A DNA stretch of 64,000 nucleotides from Polynucleobacter sp. SHI8 (GCF_027944005.1 NZ_AP027204.1:124001-188000), one strand, 5' to 3'. Shown: positions 7,424-15,704, numbered from the stretch's first letter. The notes: generated from the letters alone by a model not told the origin. Program-made: numbers and translations.

Positions 7424-9790
7424 TTGAAATTGACTATCCAAGATATCAAGGACCAGTTTCGGAAAGGCAATCAACAAGCAGCAATTGATTCCTGTCATCA
7501 ACTTCTAAAAAAGTCTCCAAAAGATATTGAGCTAATTAAACTTTTAGGAAAAATGTATGGCCTGATCGGGGATTTTAAAAACGCTATACAAATGAACAAA
7601 AAAGCACATCAGCTCAATCAGGCGGATGAAGAAGTTATTTACAACTTAGCTTATCTTGAAAGACAAAGTCAACATTATTTAGAAGCAAAAAAGTGGATTG
7701 AACTCTTATTAAAGAAACAACCAGAGTCCTATGAGGGATGGATCTCTTTAGTAGAAATCCATATGAAACTGAATCAATACGATGTTTCATTTGAGCATTC
7801 AACTAAAGCAATGCAATATGCAAAAAATGATCTTAGTATCTATTTAATTCGTGCCATATGCTTAAGACATCTTGGAAAACATCCTGAGGCGATACAAGAG
7901 CTTGATTTCTATAATCAACGTCAACCCAATGTGATTGAGGTCATGATTGAGTTTGCTGAAAATTATCAGGTATTAAATCAGAGCGAGTTAGTAGAACATT
8001 ATTATCAATCCGCTCTTCAAATCCTGCCTCAAGATTTACATAACCTATTTTTGCAAACCAAAGCAAAGCTTTATTTCAATCGTGGAGGGGAAGTTCTCGC
8101 GGATTATGATGTGCTTATTCAACATCAATTTCAGCTCGCAGAAATCTTGCATCTAAAGGCAAGATTGCTTATGCAATTAAGTAGATATGATGAATCACTC
8201 TTTCATTTGAAAAAAGCTGAAGAGCTTGGTGATATTGATGTTTTAAAATCTTTGGGAGTTATTTCTTATCATACAAAAAATCATTTATCAGGAATTACCT
8301 ATTTAGATAAATACTTACAAAATAAAAAAAATGATCCACATGCGTGGATGTGGAAGGCATCTAATTATTTAGAGCTTAATAAAATTGAAGAGGCAATTGA
8401 ATGTTTTAAGGAGGTAATTAGAAAAGACCCCAAGTGGCCTTTGGCGCAAGGTTTTTTAGTGCATGAGTTACAGACTTTATGCATTTGGGAAAGAATAGAT
8501 TCTGAGAAAAACGTATTAGAAGATTTGATAGTTGCCAAGATACCGGCCGCAAGTCCTTTTATGGCCCTTTCTATTTTTGATGATACCTCCATTCTTCGTC
8601 AAGTTGCTAACGCATATATTGAATATTTTAAAGAAAAAAAACAGATCAATAATTATGTGCCGGAATCCAAGCAAAAAAATAAAAAAATAAAAATTGGTTA
8701 TTTCTCCCCCGACTTCGGACAACATGCGGTTTCCTATTTAGCGATTGAGTTATTTGAATTACATAACCGTGATCAATTTGAAGTTTATGGTTTTTCACTA
8801 CTAAATAGAAAGCATGATAATTTCAAACAAAGAATAGTGGAGGGGTTTGATCACTTGATTGATGTATCCTCAAAATCAGATGATGAAATTGTTCAAATTG
8901 CAAGAGACTTAAACATTGATATTGCAGTTGATTTATGTGGATTTACAGCTGAGAATCGATTTCAAATTTTTGAAAGACGAGTTGCCCCAATTCAAGTAAG
9001 TTATTTAGGATATTTAGGATCAATGTGTCATTTGATGGATTACATCATTGCTGATGAAGTTTTAATACCCGAAGAAAACCTGCCATACTTTTCTGAGAAG
9101 GTTATTTATCTTCCTTCCTATCAAATCAATGATAGAAAAAAAGAGGCATCTAACAAAAAGTTTTCAAAAGAAGATCTCGGAATTCCAAATGATGCATTTG
9201 TCTTTGGTTCATTAAACAATAGTTATAAGATTACACCTCAAATCTTTAAGGTGTGGATGGAACTCTTAAATGAGTTGCCTCAGAGTGTATTGATGTTGTC
9301 AGCACCTCAAGGGCAGGTAAAAGCAAATCTCTTAAAAGAAGCAGAAAAATACTCAATTGATACCAATCGTATTATTTTTTCAGAAAGAGTTGTAAGGGAA
9401 GAATATTTAACAAGATTAAAGTTGATTGATCTTTTCTTGGATACTCCAATTTATGGAGCAGGCACAACGGCTAGTGATGCATTATGGATGGGCGTTCCAG
9501 TTTTGACTATATTGGGTAAATCTTTTCCTTCTAGAATTGCAAGTAGTGTATTAACCAGTTTTGGTATGCCAGAGTTAATCGTTCACTCTATAGAAGAATA
9601 TAAGTTAACTGCAATAAGGTTAGCTCAAAATGAATCAGAGTACTTACAAATCAAAAATAAAGTAGCTTCACTCATTAGCACCTGTAAATTATTTGATTCT
9701 GAGGCCACAACTAGAAATATCGAAAAAGCTTATCAAATGATTTATCAGAGATATATGGATGGCCAGTCACCAGACCATATAAAAATATGA
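7424..9790 (+). CDS. TPR-repeat protein with O-GlcNAc-transferase-like (GT41/SPINDLY) domain
   Basis: A 788-residue soluble protein with no signal peptide. Residues 1 to about 350 are helical tetratricopeptide-like repeats. From residue 423 a GT41-type glycosyltransferase begins with KIGYFSPDFGQHAVSYL, whose DFGQH (His434) matches the conserved His region of bacterial OGT-like enzymes. It continues through VSYLGYLGSMCHLMDYIIAD, a GSLNNSYKITP block, and the nucleotide-sugar pocket DTPIYGAGTTASDALW from residue 673. It probably moves a sugar from a nucleotide donor to a protein; the acceptor and sugar are not visible. The start is TTG at 7424 with only a weak ribosome site; the first in-frame ATG (codon 45) would cut into the repeats. 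The gene is visibly more AT-rich than petABC. Confidence 0.85.
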   Translation: MKLTIQDIKDQFRKGNQQAAIDSCHQLLKKSPKDIELIKLLGKMYGLIGDFKNAIQMNKKAHQLNQADEEVIYNLAYLERQSQHYLEAKKWIELLLKKQPESYEGWISLVEIHMKLNQYDVSFEHSTKAMQYAKNDLSIYLIRAICLRHLGKHPEAIQELDFYNQRQPNVIEVMIEFAENYQVLNQSELVEHYYQSALQILPQDLHNLFLQTKAKLYFNRGGEVLADYDVLIQHQFQLAEILHLKARLLMQLSRYDESLFHLKKAEELGDIDVLKSLGVISYHTKNHLSGITYLDKYLQNKKNDPHAWMWKASNYLELNKIEEAIECFKEVIRKDPKWPLAQGFLVHELQTLCIWERIDSEKNVLEDLIVAKIPAASPFMALSIFDDTSILRQVANAYIEYFKEKKQINNYVPESKQKNKKIKIGYFSPDFGQHAVSYLAIELFELHNRDQFEVYGFSLLNRKHDNFKQRIVEGFDHLIDVSSKSDDEIVQIARDLNIDIAVDLCGFTAENRFQIFERRVAPIQVSYLGYLGSMCHLMDYIIADEVLIPEENLPYFSEKVIYLPSYQINDRKKEASNKKFSKEDLGIPNDAFVFGSLNNSYKITPQIFKVWMELLNELPQSVLMLSAPQGQVKANLLKEAEKYSIDTNRIIFSERVVREEYLTRLKLIDLFLDTPIYGAGTTASDALWMGVPVLTILGKSFPSRIASSVLTSFGMPELIVHSIEEYKLTAIRLAQNESEYLQIKNKVASLISTCKLFDSEATTRNIEKAYQMIYQRYMDGQSPDHIKI

Positions 9791-9841
9791 ACTTTAAAAA
9801 GATAAAGTCCTTATAAAAGTTGTACCTCTCGAAAATCAGGA

Positions 9842-9885
9842 TTGACAATCCCTAAAATCAATGTTAATTTAAACACCTGTTTAAA
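9842..9885 (+). promoter_or_regulatory. Promoter with overlapping inverted repeat upstream of the cyclase gene
   Basis: TTGACA at 9842-9847, 17 bases, then TAATTT at 9865-9870 makes a good sigma70 promoter. The -10 overlaps a symmetric site at 9868-9885, TTTAAAC-ACCT-GTTTAAA, placed where a repressor would block the start point. The nearby TetR regulator is the natural candidate to bind it; this link is inferred. Confidence 0.55.
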
Positions 9886-9906
9886 AAATGCTTTGGAGGA
9901 GACGTT

Positions 9907-10875
9907 TTGACTAAAAAAATTGATCGTGCTGATTTAGATGCAGCCGCAGAAAAATATAAAAATTGGGGTAAGTGGGGTGCGGCAGATGAGATTGGTACTT
10001 TAAATTTCACGCAGCCTGAAGATATTGTCCAAGCAGCGGGACTGGTTAAAAAAGGTAAAGTGATCTCTTTAGCACTCAACTTTGATAGTAGTGGTCCCCA
10101 AGGCGCCAAAACAAAATATCCTTCTATGGGACGTATCAACCCTGTTCATACCATGCTTAGAACTGGTACTGATGCCTATTCAGGTGTATTGGATAAACGC
10201 GGCATTCGTGCTGCAGATGATATGGTCGTTATGCCACTTCAATGTGGCACACAATGGGACGGCTTAGGGCACGTATTCTTTGATAACTATATGTATAACG
10301 GTTTTGATTGCAGAGAAGTATCATCTGCTGGAGCTGCTAAATGCGGTATCGAAAAAACTAAAAGCAAAATGGTCGGCCGCGGAATTCTATTAGACGTAGC
10401 TCGTTATAAGGGTTTAGATACATTGCCAGATGGTTACGGCATTACCTGCGCTGACTTAGATGAAACCGCCAAGAAACAAGGTATTGAAATCAAGCGTGGT
10501 GATTTTATTATTGTTCGCACAGGACAAATGGAAGCAAAATTAAAAGCGGGCAGTTGGGATGGTTATCCAGGTGGTGATGCACCAGGTTTTGCATTCGAGA
10601 CTTTAGAATGGATTCAACGAACAGAACTCGCTGCACTAGCCTCAGATACATGGGGTTGTGAAGTACGTCCAAATGAATCAGTAGAGGGAATTAATCAACC
10701 GTGGCATTGGATTACGATACCAATTATGGGTATGACCATGGGCGAAATTTTTTATCTCAAAGATATTGCTGATGATTGTGCAAGTGATGGTGTTTATGAG
10801 TTTATGTTTGTAGCACCAGCGATTCCAATTACTGGAGCCGTAGGATCACCAACCAATCCTTTAGCAATTAAATAA
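9907..10875 (+). CDS. Cyclase-family metal-dependent hydrolase (kynurenine formamidase-like, PF04199)
   Basis: A 322-residue cytoplasmic protein of the putative cyclase family, whose characterised members hydrolyse N-formylkynurenine or isatin-type ring or amide substrates with a divalent metal. The family motif HxGTHxDxxxH appears here as QCGTQWDGLGH (residues 112-122), so both usual histidines before the Asp are Gln while Asp118 and His122 remain. Such variants occur in bacterial members with unknown substrates. The start is TTG at 9907, preceded by a strong GGAGGA at 9896; no in-frame ATG fits better. It is followed after 56 bases by a binding-protein gene, suggesting joint use of one organic substrate. 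Confidence 0.8.
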   Translation: MTKKIDRADLDAAAEKYKNWGKWGAADEIGTLNFTQPEDIVQAAGLVKKGKVISLALNFDSSGPQGAKTKYPSMGRINPVHTMLRTGTDAYSGVLDKRGIRAADDMVVMPLQCGTQWDGLGHVFFDNYMYNGFDCREVSSAGAAKCGIEKTKSKMVGRGILLDVARYKGLDTLPDGYGITCADLDETAKKQGIEIKRGDFIIVRTGQMEAKLKAGSWDGYPGGDAPGFAFETLEWIQRTELAALASDTWGCEVRPNESVEGINQPWHWITIPIMGMTMGEIFYLKDIADDCASDGVYEFMFVAPAIPITGAVGSPTNPLAIK

Positions 10876-10886
10876 AAAATGAGTTA

Positions 10887-10910
10887 GCATCACTTTTAAA
10901 TAAGTGATGC
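10887..10910 (+). other. Intercistronic stem-loop between cyclase and tctC-type gene
   Basis: A perfect nine-pair stem GCATCACTT / AAGTGATGC with a six-base loop lies 11 bases after the cyclase stop. No T-run follows, so it is unlikely to terminate efficiently. A stem-loop here may protect the upstream mRNA end or adjust relative expression of the binding protein. Confidence 0.5.
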
Positions 10911-10931
10911 AACTACATTGGAGGAGACAAA

Positions 10932-11915
10932 ATGAAAAAGAAAAATGACTTCTTAAAAAGAGGTTTTGTAGCAGTCAGTTTGTTATGTGGGTTTCTGGGG
11001 ATTGCTGGACAATCTGTAGCAGCATATCCAGATAAGCCAATTAAATTAATTGTTTCCTTCCCACCAGGTGGTCCTGTTGATATAGCTGCACGCATTGTTG
11101 GCGCGCGCCTCACTGACGTTTTAAAGCAGTCCGTTTTTGTCGATAACAAAACAGGCGCTGCAGGTAATGTTGGAACACAGCAAGTTGCAAAATCACCTAA
11201 TGATGGTTATACATTTCTTGTAACCTCTTCATCCTATGCAGTGAATCCATCCTTATATGGTGATAAAGCAGGTTATTCACCAAAAGAATTTGCACCTGTC
11301 ATTGTTATTGCCACACAACCTAACGTTGTTTCTGTTAATGAAAAAGTACCTGTTAGAACATTAGCAGAATTACGTTCTTTGGCAACCAAAGAAAAAATGG
11401 CGTTTTCATCACCAGGAAGTGGCACAACACCGCATTTAACTTGTGAAAACTTATTCCATATTATTTGGAAAAATGATTCTACCCATATTCCTTATCGTGG
11501 GGCTGGTCCAGCATCAGTAGCCGTGGTTGGTGGTGAAACTCCGATTGGCTGTACTGCAGTCGCTGGAGTATTCCAATTTCATAAACAAGGAAAAGTACGA
11601 ATATTGGCAGTATCAAGTACAGAACGTCTTGCAGATTTACCAGATATTCCGACGATGGCTGAACTTGGGTTTCCACAAATTAAAGATTACACTTGGGTTG
11701 CCGTATTAGCTCCAGTTGGAACTCCCCCAGAAATCGTCAATCAAATGAATCTTGCTATACAAAAAGTGATTGATGAGCCAGACACAAAAGAGAAGCTTCA
11801 ACAAGCTGGTTTAATTCCAGTCGGAGGATCTGCGCAAAAGACAAATATGTACATTAATGATGAGCTCAAGCATTGGAGCAAAGTAGTCATTGAGACAAAA
11901 GCAAAAGCAGAATAA
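10932..11915 (+). CDS. Tripartite tricarboxylate transporter-family substrate-binding protein (TctC/Bug type)
   Basis: Periplasmic solute-binding protein of 327 residues. A signal peptide (about 1-33, basic start MKKKNDFLKRG then a hydrophobic core ending VAA) is followed by the family opening YPDKPIKLIVSFPPGGPVDIAAR. Internal signatures include GAAGNVGTQQVAKSPNDGYT and HIPYRGAGPA. These proteins bind carboxylic acids or amides. No TctA/TctB membrane partner gene is nearby, the normal situation for the many orphan Bug proteins of Burkholderiales. A GGAGGAG ribosome site at 10920-10926 precedes the ATG. Its gene lies directly after the cyclase gene. Confidence 0.9.
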   Translation: MKKKNDFLKRGFVAVSLLCGFLGIAGQSVAAYPDKPIKLIVSFPPGGPVDIAARIVGARLTDVLKQSVFVDNKTGAAGNVGTQQVAKSPNDGYTFLVTSSSYAVNPSLYGDKAGYSPKEFAPVIVIATQPNVVSVNEKVPVRTLAELRSLATKEKMAFSSPGSGTTPHLTCENLFHIIWKNDSTHIPYRGAGPASVAVVGGETPIGCTAVAGVFQFHKQGKVRILAVSSTERLADLPDIPTMAELGFPQIKDYTWVAVLAPVGTPPEIVNQMNLAIQKVIDEPDTKEKLQQAGLIPVGGSAQKTNMYINDELKHWSKVVIETKAKAE

Positions 11916-11920
11916 TTCAG

Positions 11921-12595
11921 TTAATAAACAGGAGCTAAGAAGCCACTTTCACAAAAAGCTAAAATCTCTGGGAGTGCCTGATCAAGGCGCTCACCAGCAC
12001 AGCGATTACGTGAAATGACCTCCAAGCGACCTGTATTAGAAGCCACATAAATATACAAACCCATGACAAAAATTAATCGCCAAGAGATGGATTCAATAGG
12101 AAGATGAGGTAAGGTTTTATGAAACTCATCGACAAAGGCCAGACTCACCGCATCGTAGTACTCGCTACGCAGTTCTTGGGCGAGTTCTTTTGGTTCATTA
12201 TGCAGCCTTGCTTGCAATTTAACAAAGGCGCGACCACCAGGGCTCTCACTTGCAATCCGCAAGGGAGGATAGACGAAGGCATAAATCAAATCCTTCAGCG
12301 GAATTGCTGCGCCACTAGCCAACGCTCTAGCTTTTTCCAGCAGACTCAGGCGTTCTTCTACCAAAGTTTTAGCACGCCGCTCAAAAATGGCTTTAAACAA
12401 GCCTTGCTTACTTTTAAAGTGATAGTTGATCAACGCTTTATTGATATTCGCTCTCTCAGAAATATCTCTTACAGTCGTGCCAGCAAAGCCATACTCTGCA
12501 AAGAGGATCTCCGCCACATCGAGCAAACTGTTCACAGTTTCTTTCGACGTATTCGACAAATTATCTAATTTTTTATTAGTAATGCTTTTTATCAT
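11921..12595 (-). CDS. TetR/AcrR-family transcriptional regulator
   Basis: A dimeric repressor-type regulator. The N-terminal helix-turn-helix is clear: LLDVAEILFAEYGFAGTTVRDISERANINKALINYHFKSKQGLF, followed by a ligand-binding helical domain. I place the start at the ATG at 12595 (224 residues); an in-frame TTG at 12628 would add eleven poorly conserved residues. It converges on the TctC-type gene (stops 5 bases apart) and diverges from the BKACE gene, leaving 48 bases for both promoters. It probably controls the surrounding catabolic genes and responds to their substrate or an acyl-CoA; this is inferred from position. Confidence 0.88.
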   Translation of the reverse strand: MIKSITNKKLDNLSNTSKETVNSLLDVAEILFAEYGFAGTTVRDISERANINKALINYHFKSKQGLFKAIFERRAKTLVEERLSLLEKARALASGAAIPLKDLIYAFVYPPLRIASESPGGRAFVKLQARLHNEPKELAQELRSEYYDAVSLAFVDEFHKTLPHLPIESISWRLIFVMGLYIYVASNTGRLEVISRNRCAGERLDQALPEILAFCESGFLAPVY

Positions 12596-12643
12596 GTTCA
12601 CACAATAACTCAAAATCACAGATTTCAACAGAAAGGAAACACC

Positions 12644-13513
12644 ATGAGTAAAACTATTATCACATGCGCTATCACTGGTAATTTAACTAAACCAGAGATG
12701 ACACCCTATTTACCCATCACGCCAGAGCAAATTGCTAACTCTGCACTGGAAGCCGCAGAAGCTGGAGCAGCTGTTGCGCATATTCACGTGCGTCATCCAG
12801 ATGGCAAGCCTTCTATGGAACTCGAGCATTACGCTGAGACCATCAACCTGATTAAAAAACATAATAAAGAATTAATTATTAATTTAACGACAGGTCCTGG
12901 TGGAAGATTTGTTCCTAGTGAAGATGATCCAAAAATTTATGCACCAGGCACAACGCTAACGCATCCTTTAAATCGAGTTTCACATATAACAGCTTTAAAA
13001 CCAGACATCTGCTCTTTAGATTTAAACACGATGAACTCAGGTCCTGATGTCGTGATGAACACGCCATCAAACGCACGCAAAATGGCAAAGGTGATTCGTG
13101 ATGCAGGAGTGATGCCTGAACTCGAAATCTTTGACACAGGTGATTTAAATTTAGCAAAAGATATGATTGCCGATGGAAGCTTAGAAGGCCCAGGTTTGTA
13201 TACCTTTGTGATGGGTGTTAAATATGGCTTTAATACGGACCCAGCAACATTATTGTTTATGCGTGATCAATTACCCGCTGGAGCTAAATGGGCAGCCTTT
13301 GGTATCTCACGTGCTGAGTTCCCCATCGTTGGTGCTGCGTATTTATTTGGTGGCCATGTGCGTGTCGGTATGGAAGATAACATCTATATGGAAAAAGGCG
13401 TATTGGCAAAAAGCAATGCCGAACTAGTAGCAAGAGCAAGACTCATCGTTCAAGAACTTGGTGGACAAATTGCCTCATCCAAAGAAGGCCGTGAAATTCT
13501 TGGCTTGAAGTAA
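12644..13513 (+). CDS. BKACE / DUF849 beta-keto acid cleavage enzyme
   Basis: A 289-residue TIM-barrel enzyme of the beta-keto acid cleavage family (first known for 3-keto-5-aminohexanoate cleavage). Members condense a beta-keto acid with acetyl-CoA, releasing acetoacetate and a new CoA ester. The Zn ligands His46 and His48 in HIHVRHPDG align with the known family pair. The C-terminal GGHVRVGMEDN signature carries a probable third ligand (Glu244). FDTGDL and YGFNTDP stretches are also typical. The substrate cannot be read from sequence. AAGGAAA lies 6 bases before the ATG. The divergent TetR regulator and the nearby cyclase and binding-protein genes suggest a small acid-degradation pathway. 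Confidence 0.9.
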   Translation: MSKTIITCAITGNLTKPEMTPYLPITPEQIANSALEAAEAGAAVAHIHVRHPDGKPSMELEHYAETINLIKKHNKELIINLTTGPGGRFVPSEDDPKIYAPGTTLTHPLNRVSHITALKPDICSLDLNTMNSGPDVVMNTPSNARKMAKVIRDAGVMPELEIFDTGDLNLAKDMIADGSLEGPGLYTFVMGVKYGFNTDPATLLFMRDQLPAGAKWAAFGISRAEFPIVGAAYLFGGHVRVGMEDNIYMEKGVLAKSNAELVARARLIVQELGGQIASSKEGREILGLK

Positions 13514-13522
13514 TGTGAAGAA

Positions 13523-13548
13523 AAGGGTGTGTTACAACACACACCCTT
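13523..13548 (+). terminator. Hairpin after the BKACE gene
   Basis: A perfect ten-pair stem AAGGGTGTGT / ACACACCCTT with a six-base loop starts 9 bases after the stop codon. No U-run follows directly, so it may be a weak terminator or an mRNA 3'-end stabiliser. Confidence 0.5.
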
Positions 13549-13633
13549 ACTTACACAAAAGATTTTTATCAATCTAAGTTATTGAATTTGTTGAAAATAA
13601 AAAAATAAAACAACTAAATTAAAAATATTTTGA

Positions 13634-13695
13634 TGCAACGCAACAAAATGCTTGCAAATTCATATAAAAAGGAATAAATTTATTGCAGTGCAACA
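13634..13695 (+). promoter_or_regulatory. Phasin promoter flanked by two related operator-like motifs
   Basis: -35 TTGCAA (13652-13657), 17 bases, -10 TAAATT (13675-13680). TGCAACGCAACA (13634-13645) lies upstream and TGCAGTGCAACA (13684-13695) at the expected start point, exactly 50 bp apart and identical at 10 of 12 positions. The downstream copy is part of a perfect palindrome TTGCAGTGCAA at 13683-13693. Phasin genes are commonly repressed by PhaR, which binds TGC/GCA-rich sites, so these are good PhaR operator candidates. Confidence 0.6.
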
Positions 13696-13724
13696 ATTTA
13701 CTTTTCTTTTTAAGGGGCTTTTAT

Positions 13725-14312
13725 ATGAACTACGAACTAATGGCATCAAAATTAAACGAATTCAACACAAAAAATATTCAAAGCATGATTGCTTTAACTG
13801 AGAAATCAGTTGAGCGTTCACACAAGTTATCTGAAATCAATTTCGAAACAACTAAATCATTACTTGATGAAGTGAATGGTACTGTTGCACAAGTGATGTC
13901 AGCAAAAGATCCACAAGCATTTTTTTCAATGACACAAGACGGTTCATTGGATCAATATGCAGGTAAATTACTTGCTCATCAACAAGCTGTTTCTAAAGTA
14001 GTTCGTGATGCTGGCGAAGAAATTGCTCAAATGACAGAAGCTGGTGTTGAGCAGATCAAAGTAAGTTTAAAGGACTGGATGGACGCTTTAGCAGCAAACG
14101 CACCTGCTGGTTCAGAGTCAATTGTTAGCGCCATGAAAACATCTTTAGAGTCAACATTGCAAGGCGTAGGCCAAATGCAAGCTGCAGCTAAAGAAGTTGC
14201 AAGCAATGTAGAGCAAACGACTGAACAAGCTGTTAAGGCATTTCAAGGTCAAGTAGCAACTGCTAAAAAGACAGTAGCTGCAAAGACAACACGCGCTGCT
14301 GCACGCAAGTAA
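13725..14312 (+). CDS. Phasin family protein (PhaP-like)
   Basis: A granule-associated protein that coats polyhydroxyalkanoate granules and controls their size. It has 195 residues from the ATG at 13725, chosen because AAGGGG lies 9 bases upstream; an in-frame start at 13683 falls inside the promoter and operator region. It is almost all-helical, opening with the phasin-type LNEFNTKNIQSMIALTEKSVER segment, and ends with a lysine/alanine-rich tail (AKKTVAAKTTRAAARK) like other betaproteobacterial phasins. It stands alone between two terminator-like hairpins. No PHA synthase gene is in the window. A strong terminator follows. Confidence 0.9.
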   Translation: MNYELMASKLNEFNTKNIQSMIALTEKSVERSHKLSEINFETTKSLLDEVNGTVAQVMSAKDPQAFFSMTQDGSLDQYAGKLLAHQQAVSKVVRDAGEEIAQMTEAGVEQIKVSLKDWMDALAANAPAGSESIVSAMKTSLESTLQGVGQMQAAAKEVASNVEQTTEQAVKAFQGQVATAKKTVAAKTTRAAARK

Positions 14313-14328
14313 TTTTTAGTTTTCCCTA

Positions 14329-14360
14329 AAACCCTTTAGAGTAATCTAAAGGGTTTTTTT
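14329..14360 (+). terminator. Rho-independent terminator after the phasin gene
   Basis: A perfect twelve-pair stem AAACCCTTTAGA / TCTAAAGGGTTT with loop GTAA (14341-14344) runs straight into a T-run. It overlaps the last bases of the convergent rmuC gene. Confidence 0.92.
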
Positions 14361-15618
14361 ATTCTTCTTCTAATTTTTCGATGAGGGCATTAGGTAAGGA
14401 TTTATTGGGTTTCACACCAAGTTCTTTCACACGCTGTGCTGAGCGAACCAAATTACCATTACCCGTCGTCAGCTTCTTATACGCCTCATCATAGTTTTTT
14501 TGTGTTTGAGAAATACTCTTACCAACACCATCAAGATCATCAACAAAACCGACGAACTTATCGTACATTGCGCCACACAGTCGGGCAATTTCTAGAGCAT
14601 TACGATTTTGATGCTCCTGACGCCAGACATGCGCAATCGTTCTCACTGTTGCATGTAAGGTACTCGGACAAACTAAAACAATATTTTTAGCAAGAGCATC
14701 TTGAAAGAGACTCGATTGATGACCGATAGCTGCCAAAAAGGCAGGCTCTATGGGTATAAACATGAGCACAAAATCAATTGAACCCAAGCCATATAAACTT
14801 TGATAATTTTTGGCAGAAAGACCATTCATATGCGCACGAATGGAGTTGACGTGGGCAGTGAGTTCAACTTTTTGTAAATCAGGATCATCCGTTTGTACAG
14901 ATCGTGTATAGGCAGCGATGGATACTTTACTATCAATCACGACATGTTTACTCTCTGGTAAGTGAATCACAACGTCGGGATAAACAACATTACCTTCTTC
15001 GGTTCGTTGCGTATCTTGGACATCAAACTCGTGCCCTTTGCGTAAACCACAGTTTTCTAATATGGTTTCTAAAACAAGCTCACCCCAATTACCTTGCGCT
15101 TTTGAATCACCTCGCAGAGCTTTTGTTAAAGCATTGGCATCTTGGCTCATCTGTAAATTTAAAGCAGTCAAATTATGAATCTCAGCTTGTAAAGAGGCAC
15201 GCTCTTTGACTTCTTCTGAGTAGACATCATCGACTCGCTTGCGAAAATCAGAAATCTTTTCTTGAAGTGGCTTGAGTATTAAGTCGAGATTTTGTTGATT
15301 TTGAGTAGCAAATCGTTGCGATTTTTCTTCTAAGATATCTTGGGCAAGATTTCTGAAATGATCCGTTAATTGTTTTTTGCTTTCGTTAAATTGCTCTAAT
15401 TTTTCTTGAGAAATTCTTTTTTCGGAATCGAGTTCTGCACTCACTTTTGTGAGTTGATTGGATAAAGACTGAACCTCTACCTGAAGTTCTGATGACTTTA
15501 TTTCAAAAGCATCTGCTTGAGAAAGACTTTTTCGATACGAAAGCCCAAAAAAGAGAGCGACAGAAAAAGTGATGCACGCAACTATTAATAAAACCCAAGA
15601 TATATTTGTCATTTCCAT
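14359..15618 (-). CDS. rmuC: DNA recombination protein RmuC
   Basis: A 419-residue protein that limits inversions and recombination at short repeats. An N-terminal transmembrane helix (about 7-27) is followed by a long coiled coil (about 30-170, with repeated E/K/Q heptads). The RmuC domain then follows, containing KAQGNWGELVLETILENCGLRKG, DVVIHLPESKHVVIDSKVSI and the LMFIPIEPAFLAA block. The domain is related to PD-(D/E)XK nucleases; the DSK of VIDSKVS fits that core. It is convergent with phasin, whose terminator overlaps the rmuC stop. Confidence 0.94.
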   Translation of the reverse strand: MEMTNISWVLLIVACITFSVALFFGLSYRKSLSQADAFEIKSSELQVEVQSLSNQLTKVSAELDSEKRISQEKLEQFNESKKQLTDHFRNLAQDILEEKSQRFATQNQQNLDLILKPLQEKISDFRKRVDDVYSEEVKERASLQAEIHNLTALNLQMSQDANALTKALRGDSKAQGNWGELVLETILENCGLRKGHEFDVQDTQRTEEGNVVYPDVVIHLPESKHVVIDSKVSIAAYTRSVQTDDPDLQKVELTAHVNSIRAHMNGLSAKNYQSLYGLGSIDFVLMFIPIEPAFLAAIGHQSSLFQDALAKNIVLVCPSTLHATVRTIAHVWRQEHQNRNALEIARLCGAMYDKFVGFVDDLDGVGKSISQTQKNYDEAYKKLTTGNGNLVRSAQRVKELGVKPNKSLPNALIEKLEEE

Positions 15619-15704
15619 AAGAAATAGTAACTGATATTGAAGAAAGCGAACAAAACCAAAAGAGCGTGGCCACCTTTGACTAAGTCATGAATAGTGCAGG
15701 CTCA

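Noticed and set aside
9791..9808. Hairpin ACTTTA/TAAAGT after the glycosyltransferase gene
   Set aside because: Only six A/T-rich pairs and no U-run; too weak to call a terminator.
12119..12568. A 149-codon open frame on the plus strand opposite the TetR gene
   Set aside because: The minus-strand frame encodes an unmistakable TetR helix-turn-helix; this frame is its shadow.
7323..13600. Possible tRNA-integrated genomic island starting at tRNA-Thr
   Set aside because: No integrase gene and no repeat of the tRNA 3' end found downstream; adjacency alone does not show integration.
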